Part shown: one piece after another, positions 15,990 to 24,855 of the stretch
How the letters are laid out: the number at the start of each line of letters is the position of its first letter
Position numbering within the stretch: position 1 is the stretch's first letter
Assembly (NCBI RefSeq): GCF_003355155.1
Contig: NZ_CP031320.1
Span: 4,951,367-5,015,366 of the forward strand
Length of the DNA: 64,000 nt
Direction: 5' to 3'
From: Streptomyces armeniacus
Lineage (GTDB): Bacteria > Actinomycetota > Actinomycetes > Streptomycetales > Streptomycetaceae
Translations under genes and position numbers: made by a program
The notes under the pieces: generated by a model
The model's database searches: none
Told to the model about the DNA's origin: nothing
The model's input: only the letters and a program-made list of their open reading frames with translations

Positions 15990-17066
15990 ATGGCGGCGAA
16001 CCGGAACGACCGTGCGCACGGGCACCAGCACGCCGGGCACGCCGGTGACCACGGTGGTGACGGCCGCGCCCGTACGCGTACGGCCCGGCTGCGGCACCGG
16101 CTCGGCCACCTGGTCAGGCCGCACAGCCACCAGGCCGCCGACAAGACCGATGCGGCGCTGGAGACCTCCCGCGAGGGCCTCCGTACGCTCTGGATCTCCC
16201 TCGCCGTCCTCGGCGCGACCGCCGCCGTGCAGGCCGCGATCGTCGCCCTGTCGGGCTCGGTCGCACTGCTCGGCGACACCGTGCACAACGTCGCCGACGC
16301 GCTGACCGCCGTCCCGCTGGGCATCGCGTTCGTGCTGGGGCGGCGGGCGGCCAACCGCCGCTACACGTACGGCTACGGGCGCGCCGAGGACCTCGCAGGC
16401 ATCGTCATCGTGGCGGTCATCGCGGCGTCCGCGTGCCTCGCCGCGTACGCCGCCGTCGACCGGCTGCTGCACCCCCGCGACGTCGACCACCTGTGGGCCG
16501 TGTCCGGGGCGGCGCTGGCCGGGTTCGCGGGCAACGAGTGGGTCGCCCGCTACCGCATCCGCACCGGCCGGCGCATCGGGTCCGCCGCGCTCGTCGCGGA
16601 CGGACTGCACGCGCGTACCGACGGGTTCACGTCGCTCGCCGTACTGCTCGGCGCGGGCGGCGTCGCGCTCGGCTGGCACGCGGCGGACCCGGTCGTCGGG
16701 CTGCTGATCACCGTCGCCATCCTGTTCGTCCTCCGGGACGCCGCGCGGGAGATCTACCGCCGCCTGATGGACTCCGTCGACCCCGCCCTCGTCGAGGCCG
16801 CGGAGGACGCGCTGCGCGCGGTGCCGGGCGTACGCGGCACGGGACAGGTGCGGCTGCGGTGGATCGGGCACGCGCTGCGCGCCGAGGCGGACATCGTGGT
16901 GGACGCGCACCTCACCGTCGTACGGGCGCACGAGCTGGCCGTCGCCGCTGAGCACGCCCTGATCCACGCCGTGCCCCGGCTGACCGCCGCCACCGTCCAC
17001 ACCGACCACGCGCCGGTCCGCGCCGGGGACGACCCGCACGCGGCTCTGGCGCACCACGCGGGGTGA
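15990..17066 (+). CDS. Cation diffusion facilitator (Zn/Co efflux)
   Basis: From ATG 15990 (GGTGGGGG just upstream) the 358-residue protein opens with a His-rich cytosolic segment (HGHQHAGHAGDHGGD). Six membrane helices follow, with the CDF metal site HNVADA in helix II (GDTVHNVADALTAVP) and HARTD in helix V (ADGLHARTDGFTS). The HxxxD/HxxxD tetrad predicts zinc or related divalent metal efflux by proton antiport. A C-terminal metallochaperone-like domain (VRLRWIGHALRAEADIVVDAHL) completes it. It follows the S14 gene by 115 bases in the same direction. A zinc exporter amid zinc-saving genes is probably separately controlled. Confidence 0.92.
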   Translation: MAANRNDRAHGHQHAGHAGDHGGDGRARTRTARLRHRLGHLVRPHSHQAADKTDAALETSREGLRTLWISLAVLGATAAVQAAIVALSGSVALLGDTVHNVADALTAVPLGIAFVLGRRAANRRYTYGYGRAEDLAGIVIVAVIAASACLAAYAAVDRLLHPRDVDHLWAVSGAALAGFAGNEWVARYRIRTGRRIGSAALVADGLHARTDGFTSLAVLLGAGGVALGWHAADPVVGLLITVAILFVLRDAAREIYRRLMDSVDPALVEAAEDALRAVPGVRGTGQVRLRWIGHALRAEADIVVDAHLTVVRAHELAVAAEHALIHAVPRLTAATVHTDHAPVRAGDDPHAALAHHAG

Positions 17067-17147
17067 CGCCGCAGCCGTAACGACGCCCGCTGGAACGACC
17101 CCTGCCGCAACGCCCGCCCGCCGGGAGCCCGTTTACGCCGGGGCCGT

Positions 17148-17609
17148 TCAGTCCTCCTCGACGAGACGCGCGAGGTTGTCGAGCGCCATCCGCATGCCGG
17201 TCTCGTTGCCTGCGGCGGGCACGCTGTCGGGGACGCCCTCGTGCAGGAGAACGACCTCGGTGCCGCCTCCGCCGGCGTCCGTGAGCGACGTGGTCATCGT
17301 CATCCGGCCGCGCAGCGCGGGGTCCGCCGTCTCGAACTCGATCTCCTCGACCACGAGTTCGTCCGGCACCAGCCGTACGAAGTGCCCGCGGTACGTGTCC
17401 GTGTGCGCCGTGGACTTGCCCGCGCCGGTCGGTGCGTCGTACGTGAGCGACACCCGGAACGCGCCGCCCTCCCGCGCGTCGAACTCGTGCACCTGCCCGC
17501 TCATGCCGTCCGGCACCCGCCAGCGCACCATCGCGTCGGCGTCGAGGAGCGCGCGGTAGACCGCCGGGCGCGGGGCGTTCACGTGCCGGGAGAGCCGTGT
17601 GGTGTACAC
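17148..17609 (-). CDS. SRPBCC (AHSA1-type) domain protein
   Basis: The 153-residue protein from GTG 17609 shows the START/Bet v1-like fold in sequence: TTRLSRHVNAPRPAVYRALLDADAMVRWRVPDGM at the start (given here in pieces: NAPRPAVYRALLDADAMVRW), a central FRVSLTY strand, VEEIEFETADPALRGRMTMT, and a final helix NETGMRMALDNLARLVEE. AHSA1-like proteins bind small hydrophobic ligands; members in Streptomyces are mostly uncharacterised. It lies 26 bases downstream of the methyltransferase gene on the same strand and may share the Zur-like box upstream of that gene. Confidence 0.8.
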   Translation of the reverse strand: MYTTRLSRHVNAPRPAVYRALLDADAMVRWRVPDGMSGQVHEFDAREGGAFRVSLTYDAPTGAGKSTAHTDTYRGHFVRLVPDELVVEEIEFETADPALRGRMTMTTSLTDAGGGGTEVVLLHEGVPDSVPAAGNETGMRMALDNLARLVEED

Positions 17610-17635
17610 GGTGCTCAGCGTACGGCGGGCTCAGG

Positions 17636-18448
17636 TCAGGGGACCAGTGCCGTGGCGGTGAGAATCCGTGCGTCCAGATCGGTCACGGCGTCGCCGTCGA
17701 GGGCGGCGGTGAAGCGCGTACGGACGCGCTCGACGGCGGCGGGCGTCAGCCCGGCGAGGAGGGCGCGCGTACCGCTGCCCACCGCAAGGTCCCAGCCGCC
17801 GTCGGGTGTCAACGGGACGTCGAACCGCCGCTGTTCGACGCGCGCGTCCGTGAGGCCCAGCCCTTCCAGCCACGCGGTGAGGGTCTCGGGGGTCTCGATC
17901 CGGTTCAGCTGCGCCGACGGCGGGGTGGCGGGCCACTCGCGCTCCGTTTCGACGGCGCGCTTGAACGCCTGGCCCCAGCCGCCGAGCGCGCCCTTCTCCC
18001 ACACGGTCACCGTGAGGCGTCCGCCGGGGCGCAGCAGGCGGGTGAGGGCCGCGGTGTCCCGGTCCATGTCCGGGAAGAAGAACACCCCGAGCGAGCACTG
18101 CACGAGGTCGTAACCGCCGTCCGGTGCCTGCCAGTCCGTCACGTCACGGTCGTGGAAGTGGACGTTCCGCAGGCCCTCGCCGCGGGCGCGGTCCTCCGCG
18201 GTGCGGAGCAGGGAGACGGCCAGGTCGACACCGTCGACGCGGCCGCCGGGGCCCACGGCACGGGCGGCGGGCAGCGCGGACGCCCCGGCTCCGCAGCAGG
18301 CGTCGAGCACCCGCTCGCCGGGTGCGGGCGCGGCCGAGGCGGCCGTCGCCTCGCCGACCGGGTCCCAGAGGAGCGGCGACCAGCGGTGGAACTCCTCCGC
18401 GCCTGCGCTGAACACGTCTCCGACGGTGGTGCGGTCCTGTGCGGTCAT
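17636..18448 (-). CDS. Class I SAM methyltransferase under a Zur-like box
   Basis: The 270-residue protein has motif I VLDACCGAGASALPAA near residue 47, DGVDLAVSLL for the ribose-binding acid, a post-I HFHDRDVTDWQ, then LVQCSLGVFFFPDM and LRPGGRLTVTVW. This is the ubiE/Methyltransf_25 type. The 57 bases before its start hold a Zur-like sequence (18505-18519), so it is probably made under zinc starvation. A methylation step in metallophore tailoring or a housekeeping zinc response are both possible; the substrate is unknown. Confidence 0.8.
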   Translation of the reverse strand: MTAQDRTTVGDVFSAGAEEFHRWSPLLWDPVGEATAASAAPAPGERVLDACCGAGASALPAARAVGPGGRVDGVDLAVSLLRTAEDRARGEGLRNVHFHDRDVTDWQAPDGGYDLVQCSLGVFFFPDMDRDTAALTRLLRPGGRLTVTVWEKGALGGWGQAFKRAVETEREWPATPPSAQLNRIETPETLTAWLEGLGLTDARVEQRRFDVPLTPDGGWDLAVGSGTRALLAGLTPAAVERVRTRFTAALDGDAVTDLDARILTATALVP

Positions 18449-18504
18449 GTGCGGCGACCTCTCTCATGCGGGCGTGCAGGCGGGCGGCCGGAGCCGGGCG
18501 TAGA

Positions 18505-18519
18505 TGACAATCATTTTCG
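18505..18519. promoter_or_regulatory. Zur-like box before methyltransferase gene
   Basis: TGACAATCATTTTCG keeps the AATCATTTTC core of the Zur consensus and nearly repeats the box at 7352-7366 (TGATAATCATTTTTA). It lies 57 bases upstream of the methyltransferase start on the minus strand. Confidence 0.55.
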
Positions 18520-18578
18520 TTTGATGTCGACTCTATCGCGTGGGCGGCGCGGGTGCGCGCCCTCTGTGTGAACCGCGG

Positions 18579-18613
18579 CGTCCACTGGCAGGTCAACGAC
18601 CTGCCAGTGGACG
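18579..18613. terminator. Terminator of the ArsR-SRPBCC operon
   Basis: A 16-bp perfect stem (CGTCCACTGGCAGGTC at 18579-18594, GACCTGCCAGTGGACG at 18598-18613) with a 3-base loop, 10 bases after the ArsR stop on the minus strand. Confidence 0.75.
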
Positions 18614-18622
18614 GGCGTTCCG

Positions 18623-19072
18623 CTAGTGCGCGTCGCGTTCCGCGGCTTCGGCGATGCGCTTGATGTTCGCCAGTCGCCGGTCCCACTCGGAGGCGAGCGC
18701 GGCCATCCACCGTGCCGTCGCGTCCAGTGCCGCGGACCGTACGGCGTACCGCACCTCGCGCCCGACCCGGTTCGCCGAGACCAGCCCGGCGCCGTCCAGC
18801 ACGCCGAGGTGCTTGACCACCGCCTGCCGCGAGACCGGCAGCCGTTCCGCGAGCGTCGTGGCGGTGGCCTCGCCCTGCGCGGCGAGCAGATCGAGCAGGA
18901 GACGCCGCGTCGGGTCGGCGAGCGCGGTGAGGACGCTGTCGACGGCCTCGCTGTCCGCGTCCGTCCGGCCGGAACTGCCGCTCCTGCCGGGGCTGTCGGC
19001 CCCGTTGGCCGCCCTGTCGGCCCTGCCCGTCCTGTCGGCGGTGCGGTGTGCGCCGGTCACCTCGTCCGTCAC
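18623..19072 (-). CDS. ArsR-family winged-helix repressor
   Basis: The 149-residue protein begins at GTG 19072, whose bases overlap the TGA of the SRPBCC gene (GTGA). The winged helix is clear: VLTALADPTRRLLLDLLAAQ, ATTLAERLPVSRQAVVKHLGVL as recognition helix, and VGREVRYAVRSAALD as wing. It lacks the cysteine pairs of metal-sensing ArsR proteins, so a metal ligand is unlikely. ArsR-AHSA1 pairs are common in actinobacteria, and the regulator usually represses its own operon. A GCAACC-GGTTGC palindrome at 19578-19593 is a candidate site. Confidence 0.88.
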   Translation of the reverse strand: MTDEVTGAHRTADRTGRADRAANGADSPGRSGSSGRTDADSEAVDSVLTALADPTRRLLLDLLAAQGEATATTLAERLPVSRQAVVKHLGVLDGAGLVSANRVGREVRYAVRSAALDATARWMAALASEWDRRLANIKRIAEAAERDAH

Positions 19073-19515
19073 TCCGGTGATTCTTCGGCAGACGCCTTGA
19101 GCGCGTCCAGGCACTGGGGCCAGCCGTCGGCGTGGTCCTCCCGGTTCTTGCGGCGCAGCTCGTCGGACCCGGCCAGCTTCGTGAAGCCGCTCTCGACGAC
19201 GCTCAGCCGCGTCTCGGCGCCCTCGCTGGTCAGGGTGAACTCGACGAGCGTGCTGTTGTCCTCGCGTACCTCCTGGTCACGGAACGCGCTGATCCACCGG
19301 TAGGCGGCGTACGTTGGCGGCTCGAGCTTCTCCACGCGGAGCGGGAAGTCGCCGTGCTCGGAGTGCTTCACGACCATCGTCTCGCCCTCGGTGGTCGCCA
19401 CCCCGGACTGCCCCGGCGGGTCGGCCACCCAGAACCCGGGCACGGCCACCAGCGACCAGACGCGGTCCACGGGGGCGGCGATCAGGATGTCTCGTTCGAT
19501 CCGGTCTTCGGTCAT
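19069..19515 (-). CDS. SRPBCC (AHSA1-type) protein paired with ArsR regulator
   Basis: Start ATG 19515 has GAGGAG at the right distance; longer in-frame starts lack one. The 148-residue protein reads ERDILIAAPVDRVWSLVAVP, then GDFPLRVEKLEPPTYAAYRW, VEFTLTSEGAETRLSVVESG and a final helix (NREDHADGWPQCLDALKASA), which is the AHSA1 version of the START-like fold. It is translationally coupled to the ArsR gene, an arrangement conserved in many actinobacteria. Its ligand or reaction is unknown. Confidence 0.85.
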   Translation of the reverse strand: MTEDRIERDILIAAPVDRVWSLVAVPGFWVADPPGQSGVATTEGETMVVKHSEHGDFPLRVEKLEPPTYAAYRWISAFRDQEVREDNSTLVEFTLTSEGAETRLSVVESGFTKLAGSDELRRKNREDHADGWPQCLDALKASAEESPE

Positions 19516-19577
19516 CGGGTGCTCCTCGGGTGGTGAGTGGATGCGCAACCCGAGCATTGCACGTCCCTCACTTAGGT

Positions 19578-19593
19578 GCAACCCCTCGGTTGC
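19578..19593. promoter_or_regulatory. Candidate operator of the ArsR-SRPBCC operon
   Basis: GCAACC and GGTTGC form a perfect inverted repeat with a CCTC spacer, 63 bases before the SRPBCC start, with another GCAACCC half-site near 19538-19548. Its position suits autorepression by the ArsR protein; binding is inference. Confidence 0.4.
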
Positions 19594-19707
19594 GCCTCCG
19601 GCGTGCGCCCCGCGCCCGCACTTCAGCGGCACGAGGGACTGCGGCAAGCCCACTGGGCCAGGGGAGGAACGGGCCCGGGCCCGGGAGCGGGCGGGGACGG
19701 AGGGCCG

Positions 19708-20589
19708 TCAGGGCGTGATCAGGTGGCGCAGGTACGCGTGGGGGTCGGACATGTAGCGGCGCCAGTGGTCCACCAGGGCCAGTTCGTCCCACTCCACGCG
19801 GCGGGAGCCGTGTTCGCCGACCTCGATGATGTCCGCGCCCGGGGTCGCGGCGAGCAGCGGGGAGTGCGTGGCGCAGACGACCTGTGCTCCCGACTCGCCC
19901 AACTCGTGCATCAGCGCAACCAGTTGCAGGCACGAGGTGAACGACAGGGCGGCCTCCGGCTCGTCCATGACGAAGAAGCCCGGCGCGTCGAACATCGAGC
20001 GGAACATCGCCAGGAAGCCCTCGCCGTGGCTCATGGCGCTGGTGTCCTCGGGCCAGTAGCCGGGCAGGCCGCCCAGGTTCTCGGTCATGTCGAACGCGGT
20101 CTCCGCGCGCAGGAAGAACCCCTTCTTCCGGCGCCGCGGGCCCGCCAGCATACGGGCGCCCGCCACGGTCGTGTCCGCCCGCAGCACCTCGCCGAGCGGC
20201 GTCTTCGACGGGTCGGGGCGGCCGTAGAGCCTGCCGAGCCGGCCGCCGTACGCGTCCAGCTTGAAGCTCTCGGCTATCGCTTCCACCAGCGTGGACTTGC
20301 CCGAGCCGTTGTCGCCGACGAGGAACGTGACGGGCCGCCGCAGCGTCAGCCCGTGGTCGAGCAGTTCCGCGACGCACGGCACGGTGAACGGCCACTGGCC
20401 GCGCCCGGCCGCGTCGGGGGCCAGCCCCTCCGGTACGTAGACCCGGTCGACGAACACGGAACTCCCAAGCCGTAGGCGGTCGGTCGAGCGGTCGGCCTGC
20501 AGGCCTCCGCCGTGGAGCCGCCCAGTATCCCAGCCGGGCGGTGCGCGCCCGGAGGGCGGTCGGCGGAAAGTCCGCCGCCGGGTGTCCAT
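19708..20589 (-). CDS. AAA-family ATPase, standalone
   Basis: From ATG 20589 the 293-residue protein has Walker A VGDNGSGKSTLVEAIAESF near residue 80, a short signature region, and Walker B GFFVMDEPEAALS followed by a switch His in VVCATHSPLLA. The order matches the ABC/SMC-like 'AAA ATPase' proteins (AAA_21/AAA_23 type), close to RloC/OLD-like soluble ATPases but without a nuclease (TOPRIM) domain. A frame extension to 20850 adds an implausible Arg-rich stretch. It has no clear partner gene here. Roles from DNA repair to phage defence have been proposed for relatives; none can be assigned. Confidence 0.8.
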   Translation of the reverse strand: MDTRRRTFRRPPSGRAPPGWDTGRLHGGGLQADRSTDRLRLGSSVFVDRVYVPEGLAPDAAGRGQWPFTVPCVAELLDHGLTLRRPVTFLVGDNGSGKSTLVEAIAESFKLDAYGGRLGRLYGRPDPSKTPLGEVLRADTTVAGARMLAGPRRRKKGFFLRAETAFDMTENLGGLPGYWPEDTSAMSHGEGFLAMFRSMFDAPGFFVMDEPEAALSFTSCLQLVALMHELGESGAQVVCATHSPLLAATPGADIIEVGEHGSRRVEWDELALVDHWRRYMSDPHAYLRHLITP

Positions 20590-20659
20590 CCGCGGGGTCC
20601 CCGTTCGTCGTGTTGCCGAGAGCCGGGCCGGGCCCGGCCGCCGTACGAGAGGAGCAGAC

Positions 20660-20903
20660 GTGAGTGGAGCACGCAGCACAGCACACGGCGTGGACGGGGC
20701 CGCGGACGCGGTCGTCCTGCGCGAGCAGGTCCTCGACCGGCCGGACGGGCCGGACCGGCCGGACCGGCCGCGGGCCCTGCCGGACAAGCGGCATCGGCTA
20801 CGACGTGATCGACTGCGCCGATCTGGACGAGGCCGTGGGCATCGCGGCACGGCACCCGGTGGCGGAGTTCGGGCTGCTCGAGATCCGGCCGTTCTACGCG
20901 TGA
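20660..20903 (+). pseudogene. Remnant of a YCII/DGPF-type protein
   Basis: A GTG with GAGGAG upstream starts a frame at 20660, but the recognisable C-terminus (GYDVIDCADLDEAVGIAARH, ending IRPFYA and stop at 20903) is in another frame. This tail is typical of YCII/DGPF proteins (usually about 120 residues) that partner ECF sigma factors. The N-terminal half is missing, and a CCGGACGGG/CCGGACCGG repeat lies at the break. With the truncated sigma gene 62 bases downstream it forms a decayed pair. Confidence 0.65.
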
Positions 20904-20964
20904 CCGCGACGGAGACGGCGACGGAGACGGCGGCGGGCAGCGTACGGCGAGCGGCGGGCCGCGC

Positions 20965-21303
20965 GTGACCGAGGACGTCGAGGCGGCGGTCGCGGCCACC
21001 TTCCGGCAGGAGTGGAGCCGCGTCGTCGCCACGCTGATCCGTACGACGGGCGACTGGGACCTGGCGGAGGAGTGCGCGCAGGACGCGTTCACGCGGGCGC
21101 TGGCCCGCTGGCCGCAGGACGGCGTGCCGCGCAGGCCGGGCGCCTGGATCGTGACCACCGCCCGCAACCGGGCCGTCGACCGGCTCCGCCGGCGCAGCGT
21201 GGAGGCCGGGAAGCTGCGGGAGCTGGCGCTGCTCGGCGCGGGCCCGGACAGCGAGCCCGTACGCGAGTACCTCACGCGGCGGCTGGCCGAGGTGACGGGC
21301 TGA
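20965..21303 (+). pseudogene. Truncated ECF sigma factor (SigJ/ECF42-like)
   Basis: The 112-codon frame from GTG 20965 encodes sigma region 2: FRQEWSRVVATLIRTTGDWD, LAEECAQDAFTRALARW and RPGAWIVTTARNRAVDRLRR. It stops shortly after, where complete ECF42-type factors continue with region 4 and a long C-terminal domain to about 400 residues. The following DNA belongs to the opposite-strand glucosidase gene. A preceding YCII remnant matches the usual partner of this sigma group. It is most likely non-functional. Confidence 0.75.
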
Positions 21304-21381
21304 CAGGGCTGACGGGCCGGTGCCCCGAGAGGGCCACAGCGGCCACAGCGGCCATGGCGCCCAACGCCGGGCCCGCGCCCC

Positions 21382-23825
21382 TCAGTCCACCGTCGCCGCG
21401 CAGACCAGCCGCCGGTCGTGGCCCACTTCCCGCTCCGGCCCGGTCAGCCGGATCGGGACGCGGTGCCGTACGTCCGTGCTGGACGCCGCGAAGCGCAGCT
21501 CCAGTTCGCCCGGTTCGACGATCCGGTGTCCGCTCAGCCCCGTGAACGAGGTCAGGTCCGCGTGGAAGCGGAACCGCACCCGGCGGGCCTGTCCCGGACC
21601 GAGCGGCACCCGTGCGTAGCCGATCAGCCGGGTGTCGGGGCGGGTCGTCTGGGCGACGGGGTCGTGCAGGTAGAGCTGTACGACGTCGGCGCCCGCGCGG
21701 TCGCCCGTGTTCCGTACGGTGAGCTCCAGTTCGGTGCCCCCGTCGGTCGGCAGTTCCGCCGGGACGGCCGCGAAGTCCTCCCAGCGGAAGCCGGTGTACG
21801 ACAGGCCGTGCCCGAACGGGTGCAGCGGCGTCGGGTCGAGACTGCTGCTGTCGCCCGCGAGCCCCAGCGGCGGCTGGAGGTACGTCCACGGCTGGCCCCC
21901 GGGCCCGTACGGGATGCTGACCGGGAGCCGGCCGGAGGGATTGACCCGGCCGGACAGGACGCCTGCCACGGCCGGGCCACCCTCCTCCCCCGGAAAGAAG
22001 GCGGCCACCGCGCCGGCGAGCCGCTCGGCCCAGCGGCCCAGGGCGTACGGCCGCCCGGAGAGGAGTACGAGCACCACGGGGGTGCCGCTGGCGAGGAGCG
22101 CGTCGAGGAGTTCGCCCTGTACGCCGGGGAGCGCCAGGTCCGGGGCGTCGCAGCCCTCGCCCGAGGTGCCGCGCCCGAACAGGCCCGCCCGGTCGCCGAG
22201 TACGGCGACGCACACGTCCGCGTCGCGCGCCAGCCCGGTGGCGGCGGCGATGCCGCCGGTGTCCGCGCCGCTGACGTCGCAGCCGGGCGCGTACGTCACG
22301 TCGGCGCCGTCGAACTCCCCGCGCAGCGCCTCCAGCACGGTCGGCACGTGCACGCCGAGCGGCACGTCCGGGTGCGAGACGCCGACGTGGGCGGGGAAGG
22401 AGTAGCAGCCGAGCATCGCCAGCGGGTCGTCGGCGCGGGGGCCGACGACGGCGATGCGGGCGCCCGCGGCGGGGCTCAGCGGGAGCGTGCCGGAGGGGTT
22501 GGCGAGGAGGACGCAGGAGCGTTCGGCGGCCGTACGGGCGAGGGCGCGGTTGGCGGGCGGGTCGAGGTCGAGGCTGCCGGCGGCGACACCGCCGTTGACG
22601 CGCCGTCGCCCGTACGGCCACCCTCCCTGTTGCCGGACCTGTTGCCGGACCCGTTGCCCGTGCCCGCGAGCGCGGGCGGCAGCGGCGACCAGTCCGGGTC
22701 GAGCAGGCCGAGTGCGCACTTCTGCCGCAGCACCCGTTCCGCCGCGCGGTCCAGCAGCTCCTCGGGGACGCGTCCGGCACGTACGGCGCCGGTCAGGGCG
22801 TCGCCGTAGCAGCGTACGGTCGGCAGCTCCGTGTCCACGCCCGCGGCCAGGGCGACTCCGGCCGCGCCGCCCGGGTCGGCCGCCACCTTGTGCAGGGTCT
22901 CCAGGAAGCCGACGCCGAAGTAGTCGGCGACAACGGTCCCTTCGAAGCCCCAGGTGCCGCGCAGCAGCCCGGTGAGCAGCTCGTTGTCGGCGGCGGACGG
23001 TACGCCGTCGACCTCCGTGTACGAGCTCATCACCGAACGCGCGCCGCCCTCGCGCAGCGCCATCTCGAAGGGCGGCAGGACGACGTCCGCCATCTCCCGT
23101 ACGCCCGCCCGCACGGGCGACAGGTTGCGGGCGCCGGCCGAACCGGCGTACCCCGCGAAGTGCTTCAGCGTGGCGACCACGCCGGTGCTCTCCAGCCCGC
23201 GCACGTAGGCGGCGCCGAGGGTGCCCACCAGATACGGGTCCTCGCCGATGGTCTCCTCCACGCGGCCCCAGCGCGCGTCCCGTACGACGTCCAGCACCGG
23301 CGCGAGGCCCTGCTGCACGCCGACGGACGCCAGGTCGCGGCCGATGCGGGCGCCGAGTTCGGCGACCAGCTCCGGGTCGAACGTGGCGCCCCAGGCGAGC
23401 GGCACCGGATACGCGGTCGCGCCGTGCGCGGTGAAACCGGCCAGGCACTCCTCGTGGGCCACGGCCGGGATGCCGAACCGGCCCGCGGCGACGATCCGCT
23501 GCTGTGCGCGGGCCAGGGCGAGCGCGCCGAGCGCGGGGTCGACGGGGGCGGTGCCGAAGCAGCGGGTGAGCTGGCCGAGTCCGCGGGGGACGAGGGCGTC
23601 CCAGTCGACCGCGTCCGTCATGTCGTGCTGGTGCGGCGCCACATGCTCGCCGGACTGGTCGGCGCCCATCCAGATCCCGTACAGCTGGGCCGACTTCTCC
23701 TCCAGCGTCATCCGGGCGAGCAGATCGGCCACGCGCGTCGCGGCGGGCAGTGCGGGGTCGCGCCAGGGCGCGTCTTCTACGGCGTCCTGGGCGGACGTGG
23801 CGTCGCGGGCGGGGCGGACGGTCAT
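21382..23825 (-). pseudogene. GH3 beta-glucosidase, frameshifted in the linker
   Basis: Two overlapping minus frames make one glycoside hydrolase family 3 protein. The first (start 23825) covers the TIM-barrel domain: RMTLEEKSAQLYGIWMG, AHEECLAGFTAHGATAYPVP, GEDPYLVGTLGAAYVRGLES, TLKHFAGY and the nucleophile Asp in FEGTVVADYFGVGF. The second (stop 21382) carries the GH3 C-terminal and fibronectin-III-like domains: RSCVLLANPSGTLPL, LPGVQGELLDAL, HPFGHGLSYT. The reading frame changes near 22570-22680, in a low-complexity run of CGGACC/GTTGCCGG repeats. A sequencing indel or recent inactivation are both possible. It is followed by the sugar ABC genes and would hydrolyse imported beta-glucosides. 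Confidence 0.8.
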
Positions 23826-23868
23826 GGGGGAGTGGGTCCTCTCTGTCTGTACGAAGGGGCGCGGGCGG

Positions 23869-24849
23869 CTACTTGCCGCCGGCTCCCATGAGCCCGTTGA
23901 TCAGCGCGCGGCGTGCGACCAGATAGACGGCGAAGATGGGCACGCCGGACAGCACGACGGCCGCGAGCAGGGCCGGGATGTTGATGCCGAACTGGCCCAT
24001 GAACGTGAAGAGTCCGAGCGTCAGCACGCGCGGCCCCTCGGACTGGGTGAGGATCAGCGGGAAGATGAAGCCGTTCCACGCCTGGAGCGCGGCGAAGATG
24101 GCCACCGTGCTGATGCCGGCGCGCGACAGCGGCACGGTGAGCTGGAGCATCATCCGCATCGGCGAGGCTCCGTCCAGCGCCATGGCCTCGTACAGCTCCT
24201 CGGAGATGTCCCGCATCGTGCCGGTGAGCACGATGACGGCGACCGGCATGGCGAAGGCCGCGGTCGGGAGGATCACCGCGAGCAGGGTGTCGTAGAGGCC
24301 GAGTTCGCCGATGATCAGGTACAGCGGTACGACGACGGCCTGCGCGGGAATCGCCACGCCCAGCAGGAACACCCGGAAGGCCAGCCCGGACCAGCGGTCC
24401 CGGGTGCGGACGGCGACGTACGCGATCGGCACGGAGAACGCGAGCACGAGCGCGACCACGGCCACGGCGACCAGCGCGGTGTTGCCGATCAGGCGCGGGA
24501 AGCCGCTGTTGAGCACGGTGTTGTAGTTGTCGAGGGTGGGATTCGAGGGCGGCGCCAGCGGGTTGCCGGTCAGCGCCTGGTCCTGCTTCATCAGCGACGC
24601 GGACAGCATCGTGTAGACGGGGACCAGGACGACGACGAGCCAGATCAGCGAGCCGGCCCCGGCGAACGGGTTGACGCGGCGGCCCAGCAGCGGACGGCGC
24701 GTACGGCCGCCCCCGCCGCGTCCGCGCGGAGCGCGGGGCGTACGGTCGGGCCTGCCGCGCGAACCGGGCGGGCGGGGGGACTTGTCGACATCCGCGGCGG
24801 CCGGTGCGGTGCTGGTGGGTCCGGTGGGTCCGGTGGTTCCGGTGGTCAT
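23869..24849 (-). CDS. Sugar ABC transporter permease (MalG/CebG type)
   Basis: The 326-residue protein has a long basic, proline-rich cytosolic N-terminus, then six helices. The EAA loop that contacts the ATPase reads YEAMALDGASPMRMMLQLTVP near residue 210, and the family tail is PIFAVYLVARRALINGLMGAGGK, cited in part (RRALINGLMGAGGK). This is the carbohydrate-uptake CUT1 group. It lies between the second permease gene and the GH3 gene, all minus strand, which suggests an oligosaccharide import and cleavage operon under the LacI regulator at 27328-28401. No dedicated ATPase is encoded, as usual where MsiK is shared. Confidence 0.9.
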   Translation of the reverse strand: MTTGTTGPTGPTSTAPAAADVDKSPRPPGSRGRPDRTPRAPRGRGGGGRTRRPLLGRRVNPFAGAGSLIWLVVVLVPVYTMLSASLMKQDQALTGNPLAPPSNPTLDNYNTVLNSGFPRLIGNTALVAVAVVALVLAFSVPIAYVAVRTRDRWSGLAFRVFLLGVAIPAQAVVVPLYLIIGELGLYDTLLAVILPTAAFAMPVAVIVLTGTMRDISEELYEAMALDGASPMRMMLQLTVPLSRAGISTVAIFAALQAWNGFIFPLILTQSEGPRVLTLGLFTFMGQFGINIPALLAAVVLSGVPIFAVYLVARRALINGLMGAGGK

Positions 24850-24855
24850 GTCGGG

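Noticed and set aside
19708..20589. AAA ATPase as part of an anti-phage system
   Set aside because: No nuclease domain or partner gene is visible; neighbours are an ArsR pair and decayed sigma genes.
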